Assembly: GCA_000507305.1 (NCBI GenBank)
Contig: DF239242.1
Location: 126,685 to 190,684 of the forward strand
Direction: 5' to 3'
Source: Breviolum minutum Mf 1.05b.01
Lineage: Eukaryota > Sar > Dinophyceae > Suessiales > Symbiodiniaceae
Length of the DNA stretch: 64,000 bases
Position 1 is the first letter of the stretch. The number at the start of each line of letters is the position of its first letter. Below the pieces are notes generated by a model. That model did not search any database. It saw nothing but the letters and a program-made list of their open reading frames with translations, and was not told the origin of the DNA. Shown piece by piece: positions 10,936 through 19,900 of this stretch. Made by a program: the position numbers and the translations under genes.

Positions 10936-11274
10936 CTGTGAAATTTGTGAATCTGCAACTTTTGTAGCCACACAAAGTGAGGAAGTTGGATGAAACTGGA
11001 CGCTTCACACCATCCTTTAATGGTAAACGTGATGTCATCCACTTCATCTTAACATCCTTACGCTGACTTCGAAATCTTCAACATCTCATTGTCACCAACG
11101 TAGTGTATCACACGCAGGTGAACATTGATGGCAAGCAAAATTGGCCGCATCACTTCGCAGTAGCGTTTGATCCATGTCGGCAATGGCAGCTTTCAAAGAT
11201 TGAACCGGTTGGTGTTTCAACTGCGAAGCCTCTAGGCGATCAAAAGTGTGATTCCTCTGGTGGTTAGGAAGCAT
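10936..11274 (-). CDS. Candidate two-exon 5' gene part
   Basis: An ATG at 11274-11272 comes directly after an in-frame TAA and opens a 60-codon frame (11274-11092) with a helix-prone, Gln/Ala/Asp-rich middle and Cys/His near its end. Downstream on the same strand a second open segment (about 11075-10936) ends TTCACAG|GTGAAG, a good donor. They could be joined by GTTG|GTGACA and TTCGAAG|T, a 29-nt intron, keeping frame. No domain is recognised. Confidence 0.35.
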
Positions 11275-11672
11275 TTACGAGGCTTGTACCTGGTTTCCCT
11301 GCAAAGATCTCCATATTTCATCAGCTTTCTGCCCAGTTGAATCACTTTAATGCCCAGTTTACCTTTGGGCCTTGTGACTATTTCGCTTAAGTTTAGCTAC
11401 CTCTGTGATCTGCATGGCCACTTGTATGCTAGAACCTTGATGGCTTTCCTAGCTCAATAGAAGGTCCTACCTTTCAACAAGCCATACTTTTAGAGTCACT
11501 TTGACGGTCGCATGCCTTTTGCTTTGTCACCGGACTCATACAAAACTCTGAGTCACCCTATGCTACGTCCTGCAAAATTCTTTGGACCTAACCTCTACAC
11601 GACATTGGCACATCCACAACATCATGCATCGATATAAATTGTGCATGATGGGTCCTGATTCTCAGGCAAAAA

Positions 11673-12050
11673 ATGAAAATACAAGATGTAAACGGGAAAG
11701 TTATTGCCACCGTAGACGCCATTGCTCTTAGAAGTAGAAGGCATGATCTACACAGGATTGCATCGGATGCATGATTTGTTGTGACCCTGCTTTGGTCACG
11801 TTGCTCGACACAAAGCGTATTTCAGTGTCATCTTGACGAAGACATCATTTTGAAAATAGCCAAAACAAGGCGACTGGACAAACATGAAGAGGAAATCAAA
11901 TGCTTGACACAGGACTTGTTCAAGCTTTTGGTACAAACTCATCTGCAGTGTAACATGGTACGTTTTTTCACCGCCAGTTGGTGACTGATTTTTCAGCGCA
12001 CTGGCGCCATTGCATTGCGACAACAAACCTTGGAACCTGGCAAAATCTGA
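11673..12050 (+). CDS. Candidate small gene, coiled-coil segment
   Basis: The middle exon 11826-11957 is bounded by GTATTTCAG|TGT and AACATG|GTACGT, 44 codons, phase 0 at both ends, and encodes a Lys/Glu/Leu-rich helix suited to a coiled coil. A 39-nt intron ends GATTTTTCAG|CGC, and the terminal exon 11997-12050 stops in phase after 17 codons. A 5' exon starting with ATG at 11673 is open and protein-like but would need a GC donor (GAT|GCATGA) to join in phase. The product would be about 95 residues and has no family match. Confidence 0.42.
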
Positions 12051-12221
12051 TTCCGGTTCACCCAACCAACCAGGGTTAGTTTCTCTTCATCTCACCTTCC
12101 AACTCTTGGAAACATCCATTTCCTGTACTAGTTTTCAACACAAGATCTATACAAAGAAATAACGTACACCCCTTTCACAACGTCCTTCACAACGAAGCGG
12201 CCATGAACTGCTGGCGGACAC

Positions 12222-12615
12222 ATGGCGAACCAAACCACCTTCTCAAAGCTTCAAGAAAAACATGGTGTGAATAACGACAGGCGACCCACACGCGCGAATT
12301 TTTTGAATCCTACATCTGCAGGTGAAGCAAGCCATGGGAGATCATCCATGTTTACATTGAAACCTTCAGGCCAATGGAACTCATCCATTTTTGTCTGTGG
12401 AATGGATTCCTGATAAATCTGTGATTCAAGCTATTCCAGATTGTTTGCATCTTCCCAAAAAAAGTGCTGGGTTTTTGTGGAACACTTTTTTATTTGGGGA
12501 ACATATTCCCCCCTGGCAACCCTGCGGCTTGGCACTTAAGAAATCTTTAGAAGCACGTTTTGTCACAACACCTGGTGGTCTCCTACCATCTTGGGGTTTG
12601 CATGGGTTAGCCTAA
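12222..12615 (+). CDS. Candidate exon pair with unresolved join
   Basis: An ATG at 12222 opens a 33-codon frame that ends at a strong donor, ATCTGCAG|GTGAAG (12321/12322). An acceptor, AACCTTCAG|GCC, follows at 12369/12370 and opens a 81-codon frame to 12615 with Trp/Pro-rich, protein-like translation. The donor is phase 1 and the long frame needs phase 0, so this simple join fails; in the phase that fits, only 14 more codons follow. Either an exon is missing or one of the two pieces is a chance frame. Confidence 0.33.
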
Positions 12616-12652
12616 GACATCTTGCTTCTTTATTTGATGGCTTGCACGTTAG

Positions 12653-13049
12653 CCATCAACAGCATCTGACCCCGGAGGGGCCCTGCATCAATCCCATCAC
12701 CTTCAAGATTTCTGGAACAAAAACGCTCAAGCTCGACTCCTTCCAAAAGGAGTGACGACTGGAGCATTGGGAACACTCCAGGATTTTATGTTTTTGCTTG
12801 GTGTCGTCATTGGACAATATTCCTCAAAGTTGAATCTGATATTGTTGCTAACCAAGGTCAATGAACGTTACAAAATGGATGATGTTGTCTTCCTATCTTC
12901 GGATCACCAAGGTTCAGGGAACAAAAACAGCGATTTCCCAACGAAAGTGGATGCGAAAGGCAATGAATGACGAGAGTGGAAGGGAAGTTTTTCGTGGCCA
13001 ACAATTTTTGATATGTCAACATCAAACCAAAGGATCCTTCAGCTTCTAA
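12653..13049 (+). CDS. Candidate two-exon gene, one membrane segment
   Basis: Exon 12653-12856 follows TGCACGTTAG|CCA and ends CTAACCAAG|GTCAAT, exactly 68 codons in phase 0. The 55-nt intron ends GATCACCAAG|GTT, and exon 12912-13049 continues in phase 0 for 45 codons plus stop. The first exon contains a hydrophobic run of about 18 residues (FMFLLGVVIG onward) that may cross a membrane; the second is basic and polar. Both donors and phases agree, making this one of the better models here. No family is recognised and the 5' end is missing. Confidence 0.45.
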
Positions 13050-13173
13050 GTTTTCTTTCAAACGCAACTGCCGGGGGTGAGGTATAGACCAAACTTAGTC
13101 AGCTTCAGTGGTACTGTCCTCACTGTGTTTTCAAAGAAGTGTAACCAACACGTAACGCCTTGGCCTTATCTTC

Positions 13174-13512
13174 ATGGCATGGCTTGGCATTACCAATCGG
13201 ACCCCCAATCTCCATCTTGTTCTGATAGTTTTCATGACATCTTCAGGTGCTTGGGCCTATCTTTGTGCACCAAATAATTCACGGCTGACAGTTGCACGGC
13301 TGAAGTCGAAGGACGTTGTTTGGACTTCGAAGTTTCTCGAAGCCACGAAGCCCTGTGGCACAGGACGAACGCCGCAAAAGGTACCACACCAAGTCAACGT
13401 CCCGTCGCCTGGCAGCAACAAGGTGCCAATGTTGGCCAACCAGTGGGTAGTTCATCCCCAGACTAAAAAAACAGGGTCTCCGTACATCCTTCCATCAAGA
13501 TTAGCAGTATAG
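13174..13512 (+). CDS. Candidate single-exon secreted protein, 112 aa
   Basis: The ORF starts with ATG at 13174 and ends at 13512. After a short N-terminus comes a hydrophobic stretch (residues about 12-28) ending in S-G-A-W-A, a plausible signal-peptide cleavage context. The rest is basic and Pro/Lys-rich with two Cys. The 13290-13450 part is GC-rich compared with both flanks. The hydrophobic stretch could instead be a single membrane anchor. No family is recognised. Confidence 0.38.
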   Translation: MAWLGITNRTPNLHLVLIVFMTSSGAWAYLCAPNNSRLTVARLKSKDVVWTSKFLEATKPCGTGRTPQKVPHQVNVPSPGSNKVPMLANQWVVHPQTKKTGSPYILPSRLAV

Positions 13513-13787
13513 CGTTTGTGCCTGCCCAATGATTGGATTCAGAATCTTGCCCGGAAGGAAAATGATGGAACATGCAAAGATAGGAAACAAGTCATGACAT
13601 CATTCTGAGCTCTGCTTGTGGCAACCCAAAATAACGCAGCTTTGTTTGTTTATCCACTGATAAGTTCCAAACACACAAAAAACATAAAGCTTTCCAGTAT
13701 TGCATGATCATGTCCACCTGATGATCTTCAACATGAATGGATACCGGGATTCTTATTCATTAATGTGCATCATGTGTCCCAAAAAAA

Positions 13788-13898
13788 TGTACTCCCCTGA
13801 CATTTAACATGGAACATGAAAATGGAGGCTTGGTTCAAATGATTTTCCTTTTCAGTTGGGTGATTCTTAGGTTCCATGTTAAATTTCAGGGGTGTACA
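13788..13898. mobile_element. Short inverted-repeat element (MITE-like), family 1
   Basis: About 111 bp with imperfect terminal inverted repeats of about 35 bp. Left end: TGTACTCCCCTGACATTTAA then CATGGAAC; right end, read on the other strand: TGTACACCCCTGAAATTTAA then CATGGAAC. The core is short and non-coding. The same end sequence recurs at 19.2, 42.5 and 62.9 kb, and as a solitary end at 14.9 kb, which identifies it as a dispersed family rather than a chance hairpin. No transposase is present nearby. Confidence 0.75.
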
Positions 13899-14002
13899 TA
13901 TATCTATATATCTTCAGGGGTAAAGGTTCTCAGGTTCTCCTTGATAGGCGCCTCAAGCCCTTATGTGCCACTTGCACTTGAGAGTTTCAACGTTGGATGA
14001 GC

Positions 14003-14125
14003 TCATACTTTCTGATGCTTCCCCTCCCAGTCACAACCAGGGTTGTTACATGTTTAGATGGCATTTGCTACTGTTAACTGTTACTGGGAGGGGGGGGGGT
14101 ATCCCAACCTATACTATACTACACT
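14003..14125. mobile_element. Inverted-repeat element, family 2
   Basis: The ends are inverted: left CTTCCCCTCCCAGTCACAAC and right (reverse strand) CCCCCCCTCCCAGTAACAGT, with a further imperfect match outward. The body includes ACCAGGGTTGTTACA. The same string order (CCC..CAGTaACA..ACCAGGGTTGTgACA) recurs at 35.84-35.97 kb. The right end includes a run of about ten G. It is non-coding and non-autonomous. Confidence 0.55.
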
Positions 14126-14260
14126 GAACCCTACTGTAGACATATACATTAGTAGAAAGAAATCTGCTAATCAAACTGCAAAGGACCACGATGATCCGGA
14201 TAGTACTCCGAAGCACCAACCAGCAATGAACTGCTGATGGCGAGGAGCAACATGAATTTG

Positions 14261-14261
14261 C

Positions 14262-14332
<71 letters not shown>
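14261..14332. repeat. (CAA)n microsatellite
   Basis: About 24 nearly perfect CAA units on the plus strand. Open frames over it on either strand (poly-Gln/Asn/Thr or poly-Cys/Leu/Val) are consequences of the repeat and are not called as genes. Confidence 0.95.
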
Positions 14333-14743
14333 GTTGTATGCAACTACGATAACAGCAACGGCAAGGGCAACAACCGGAACTATATATACAACTAGAACGA
14401 CAACAAGGACAGCAAGAACCGTAGTAGCCACTATATCTAACATGATGACGAATCAAACACCCATGGGAAAACGGGCTCAAGTGAACATCTGACAACCAGT
14501 GATTCCGAAAATGCAACGACATGGCCACAAAACTTGAACAGCTGAAACATCAAATACAAACCTGGACAGCAAATCTCGAGGGTAAGATAAAGGTCCTAAG
14601 ATCTTAGTGGCAAGTGTAATGTTCATCGAAACTCTGCAGGACACCTACGTTCTACATATGTGATCTTTGTGGTGGTTATTGGCATCCTGGGCGGAGCATT
14701 TCAACCCTAATAATACAATTCGATTCATAAGAAATTATGTAAA

Positions 14744-14856
14744 TATATGGGTGTTTCCAACAATAAGGGTACCCCAAAATGGATGGTTTATAATGGAAAA
14801 CCCTATTAAAATGGATGATTTGGGGGTACCACTATTTTCGGAAACATCCATATATA
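14744..14856. mobile_element. Short inverted-repeat element, family 3
   Basis: About 113 bp. Left arm TATATGGGTGTTTCCAACAA then TAAGGGTACCCC; the right arm on the reverse strand reads TATATATGGATGTTTCCGAA then AATAGTGGTACCCCC. The centre includes ATGGATGGTTTATAATGG. It lies directly before a solitary family-1 end (14885-14925), which suggests insertion of one element beside or into another. Confidence 0.6.
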
Positions 14857-14884
14857 CACACACACCAACACACACCATCCATAT

Positions 14885-14925
14885 ATTTTCAGGGGCTATG
14901 TTAAACTTCCAGGGGGTATGTAAAT
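14885..14925. mobile_element. Solitary end of family-1 element
   Basis: The reverse-strand sequence reads ACATACCCCCTGGAAGTTTA then ACATAGCCCCTGAAAAT, nearly identical to the left end of the 19.2 kb copy. No matching opposite end was found close by, so this is a truncated or interrupted copy. Confidence 0.6.
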
Positions 14926-15465
14926 GATGATGTAACAAATGAGCCACTTTACTGACAAAAAAAATAACATTGAAGAACACCCTCAAAAACCGCTCCCTTG
15001 GCCACCTCTGTCAAAAGCCCAATCCTTAGCAAAGAGTTGGGGTGGTCTGCCTGAAAAAACTCGGTACGTGGTGGAAATCATGGATGTCAAAAAATCCTCC
15101 TAAGTACCAACAACAAGTTATATATATGTCCAGCAAAAACCTCATGGAAACCAACACATTGAAGTTGCTCGTCATGTACTTCCCAGGTGGTACACTAGGA
15201 TCTCTCCTACTCAAGCATTTTGTCAGTACCATCTACAAGAATCTAGATTGAACCTTTTTTAAGTGGGACATGAAAACCAGAACTGTCATCTATTTTTCTG
15301 TTTTTGTCACTTGGAATTCCATTAGGACAACAATCATCCCAGTAACATGAATAACGTGCATCACCCAGGGACATGCCATCTTTTCGAATACTTTGGCCGC
15401 TCCCGCACCTTGAAACATGACGCATTAGGGTTTGGTCAAACCTACCAGTCAGGGAGATATACAGC

Positions 15466-15572
15466 TACTGGTGATGGAAGAAATCCTGCACCAGTTGAGA
15501 GGTAGTTTATACCATTATTAGAGGGTTGTTTTATACATCCCGGGTGGTGCAGGATTTCTTCCATCAACAGTA
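15466..15572. mobile_element. Foldback element with 28-bp arms
   Basis: The arms at 15466-15493 and 15545-15572 are complementary at 27 of 28 positions (inner part GATGGAAGAAATCCTGCACC and its complement). A spacer of about 51 nt separates them. The outermost bases are TA on both sides, consistent with a TA target duplication as in Tc1/mariner-type insertions. There is no coding content. Confidence 0.65.
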
Positions 15573-16411
15573 TCAAATATTGGATAGCACACTTGCATAT
15601 TTGTTCGAAAAAACATCAAAACAACACATGACAGGCTGCTACATACTACCAAGTACTATTCTCCTTTACTACAACCAGAAATCATTTCTGGAGTAGCTCC
15701 GGTAGAATTGGCTGACTGGTCCTGAACTGGTACCGTTCAAAAGAAACACCACATGGCCACATGATGCCACGTGGCATTGGAAAAACCCTCCTGCTCTTGC
15801 ATTTTCCCTGCCAATCCAACCGCAACATCCAGCAATCCCTGCACTAACATAAGATTCGAGTGGATGATTCAAGCCTACAGGACCAAAAGATACCAAAAGA
15901 CATATATGCATGGATTCCTATTTTCTTGTTTTATTGTTTGGTGGATTTTTATAACTTCGCCATCACCCAATGTCCAATAACTGCCTATAGGTCATCATCA
16001 TGGATGGCCCTGGAAAGCCCGCAAGGGCCGGTGGAATCGCCGTTGCGGTTCCCGTGAAGGGGAGACCTGAAGCGATTTCAAAAGGTTTGTTCCAACAAAT
16101 CCACATGGTTTGTTGCCAATAATAAGGCAACAAAAAAATACCATAAAGTATCATAACTTCAATCAATGTGGGCATGTCCTTGCATTTGTAGTATCATACC
16201 AATTATATAATAAGATGATGTTTGCCCACCGTCTCTGAAATGGCATCACTTCTGTCACACTGGGAAAAACAATGCAAACAACACAGGGAATATACACCTT
16301 GCATCGATGTATCCATGTTCCACGTTTCCCTTCCCAGTTTCAGCCATCCCCATGGTTTTTCTCTTGAGAAACATACGCTGCTGGTGCTGAAAGGTTTGTT
16401 TGGGTCAGGAA

Positions 16412-16801
16412 ATGGGGAAAGGTAAACAAATGATAGGACTAGGGTATCACACCAAAATGGCTTCAAGAAATGCCAAGAGGCCCTCTGTTTCATTAGAAAC
16501 TTGTACAGTATCTCAATCCTACCCCAAAATGTTGAAAAAATTACCACCTGTGGCCAACTCATTAAGGAGATTCCCCTTAAAAGCCATAGTCTCAGTCTCC
16601 AACCATCTACTTTTGTTCCAATTCCACACCCCCCTTATGTTCACAGCTGAGGGACTTAAGGAGATCGAAGAAAGCGAAGAAATTGACAAAGAGATCAGGG
16701 AGATCCAGCGAAGTCTCCAGAAGAAATGCTGCGCAATCGTTGGCTTAAGGTGGTCGCACATAATCCTTCAAAAAGGTTCCAAAATGGCAGCCACCTTGTG
16801 A
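16412..16801 (+). CDS. Candidate single-exon coiled-coil protein
   Basis: The frame has in-frame ATGs at 16412, 16433 and 16457 and ends with TGA at 16801 (115-130 codons). The N-terminal half is basic. The C-terminal half from about 16650 is a charged Glu/Lys/Ile heptad-like helix (GLKEIEESEEIDKEIREI) followed by a Cys pair, typical of a coiled coil. A pyrimidine-rich acceptor (CTTATGTTCACAG|CT) at 16646 also fits, so the 3' half might instead be a terminal exon entered there; the frame is the same either way. No family is recognised. Confidence 0.48.
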   Translation: MGKGKQMIGLGYHTKMASRNAKRPSVSLETCTVSQSYPKMLKKLPPVANSLRRFPLKAIVSVSNHLLLFQFHTPLMFTAEGLKEIEESEEIDKEIREIQRSLQKKCCAIVGLRWSHIILQKGSKMAATL

Positions 16802-16999
16802 AAACAAATTTGAGGTGGTTGGCTTGAAGTCCAAGGGACACACGGAATCCTTTCAAAACACAGCAAAAAATACAAACTTTACCAAAGTTTGACTCGAAAA
16901 GGTCCAACCACCTATTGCTGCATCTGAAAACCTCGTTCTTTAGAACTTAAAAATGGCATTCCATTCCACCCTAACAATATGATAGTGACAGTAGTGATT

Positions 17000-19900
17000 C
17001 TCCAAACTGAAGTGCCACTTCATTTTTAGTCATCTTAAGCGGTTGTTTAGTAATCTTTAACCCCTGGTTTCATGTATGACAACACATCATCCCGCTATAA
17101 TTTCTGCAGATCTTCTGGTATTCAGCCTTCTCAGCCAAGTATGTCTGCAAAGGCTATGTACAATCATCACATATCATCATGAACCCTTGCTGATGCCAGG
17201 TCCAGTTCGGAGGAAATATGGACCCGTAATTCTCCTGATTATTCACAAGGACCTGGAGTAATCCAACAGCTGGGGTGCTTACCCTTTGCCACAAACTACT
17301 ACTACAGTAGTACCCGAATCTTTCAACATCGACCCCTTTCCCTTTTGCCCCTTTCTGCTCTCAGCTCGCATTCCCAATTTGTGATCGAGTAGCAGCATCG
17401 GAGATTGGTGCCTCTTCTGGAAAGAGATCCTGGCTCTCCGTGGGCGACCAAAAAAACAGAGGCGACTTGATGATGACTTGACTAGAAGCAGTACCCAGCT
17501 CAAGGAGCCGGCCTAAAAGATAAAAAACCCGTCCCTTGGTAAACGGACATGGCAGTGAACCAACACGCTCCGTCAAAAATGTGGTTCCATGCTGGAACAT
17601 GAGCATGTTGGATTAAAATATCAAAATCTTTGATCTTTACAGTAACGGAATTTGAAATAACATTTACATTAAATGACAATTTCCAAACCTGAACCAACGC
17701 CATCTATAAGGGTTTATCCGAGCTATCCCCAAAAGAATGATATCCCACAGGAGCATATTGGTAAACCCTCCATCATTTGCAACTGAGGTGCGACATGCAA
17801 TGCTTGAATGCACAAGCGTTGCACAACGATGCAGCTTAACAATGTGGATATCTGGAACGGCTCATCCCTCATGAAGTCACCTGGAAAAAAACAAACTCAA
17901 CGGTGGCTCGCTGTTGAGATCTTGTTTTGGTTCTTTCGGCCCTGTTAAATTGAAACAAAAAACCTAAAAAGCATCAAAAAGAAATAGACTCATACAGTAG
18001 ATATTCATGCGTGGGTGAGTCAAAAACTAAATTCAATTGTAATCATGAATATGGGCAATCCATGGCAATCCAATTCTGGTTCCCAAGGTGAAAAAGGGAC
18101 TCCTTTTCCCATCAACGGCAAGAGAAACTTCCTTCTGTTTTGGAAGTTGGTTCCCCCGAGCTCCCCCAGCATCCCAAATCACAGCCAGAATATCTGATAA
18201 AATCATCCGACTTGAACTTTAGGACTTTGAGGTTATCAAGTTGAAACCAACAACTATCAACAACTTCAGGATCTTAATGGCAACAGGTCCAACAACCCCC
18301 TCCCCCCCCTGGTACCTGATGCTATCGGCCTCATTGGCCCATTTAGGCCGAGATGATGGACCTTTCTGAACGAAACCGGCATGGGCTCCGGTGGTGTCAC
18401 ATCGGTTGATATGGCAATGATTGAAATCATTTGTTGAAAAAACAAAATCCGCATGACATTTGTTTAGTATAGATTTTGTGGTTGTATAGTAATTAATAGG
18501 AATATGTGTCATTTGTTGGTGATTTCAACACGTTTTGAAAACATATGAGTAAAAATTGGATCATCTCTCCCCAGGTAGGGCTGGAAAGAAAAAATGTTTG
18601 AAACCACCACCTAGCGTAAAAATTGAAGAAGTGGGCGTGAGATGTTGCTAAAGGCCTTTTTAGGGGCCGATTTTCCGTGCGCAAAGTCATGCTTTTTGCA
18701 CCAGGAAAGTTTCAAGGTAAACTATAGATCTACAACAACAGAACAAAGAGTTTCAACATGATACAGCTACACTTGTGGCTCTTAGAAGTGTTTCCAAGAA
18801 AGTTTCGTATTGACCTTTACTTCCAACATCAAGGTGGATAGCACAACTCATTCGATCATGTCTTTTTTCGATGCTATACCATGTTGGAAAACATCTCATG
18901 AACCATGGCTGTCTAAGCTTTGCTTTTCCTCAATTCCGTTTCTTTTTCAAACATCATTTGATGTAAATCCAAGAAACGGACTGTGATCCATGCTCACTGC
19001 TTCTGCCATGGCGTTTTGTTTTTTTGGTGTATATCAACAGGGCGGGTTGGATCCATCCCTTGGGAATTGCTAAGCTGACAGGAATTTCAACGGGCAATCA
19101 CACAGCCAATGCCTCCACCGGACTTATAAAGCTCACAGCATGGGTACTCCAGGAAGTGCAGGTTGCTTGATATTTATTGAAAAAAAGGCCGTTTTGGAAC
19201 ATGTTCCAAGCACATGGTTACCCCCCTGGAAGTTTAACATAGCCCCTGAAATGGATGGTTGGAAGATGAGTTTCCTTTTGGGATTCCCTATTTTCAGGGG
19301 ATATGTTAAACTTCGGGGGGCTAAGAATTGCTGATTCTCAACCATGTATTATAAAAGGCTATGCTTTTGTAATTCATACCTGAACCATGAAACGACATGT
19401 GCTTCACCCATAAAAAAACAAGTTCTGTCGATCCTACCATTCTATCAAATGGCCTTGCCACACCCAGCACTACAATTGCCATCCCCCCGAAAAAAATACA
19501 AAAAAAACTCATCAAACTCCATCCCAACCCCCCCCCCAAATCGTCAAAAAGATCAAAAAGTACATGCTCTGTTCAACAAAAGGGATGAATACTTCCCAAC
19601 CCGTTGGAAAACATGTGACCCTCTCCACCCTACCCCCTTTCGTCGTCATCGTTTGATCTTTTTTTTCTTTCGTCTCTTTGGAGCTCCGATCATGCCAGCG
19701 ACTCCATTCACATCATGGGTACCTGAGATGTCTTCACAGACCCTGGGTGGTCACAGTGATTGCCACACTGAAATCACCAAACATTTCAAGTACCTAAAAT
19801 GAAGGTACTCACCTATATAAGTTGTATGTAAGGCTGACCTGCAAAATAGTCTTCACCCAATGGTCACGCATGTATTTTTACTTCGGATGTAGGATAGGGA

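Noticed and set aside
14109-14528. 139-codon minus-strand frame with poly-Leu/Cys
   Set aside because: It runs through the CAA microsatellite and has no supporting start or splice context.
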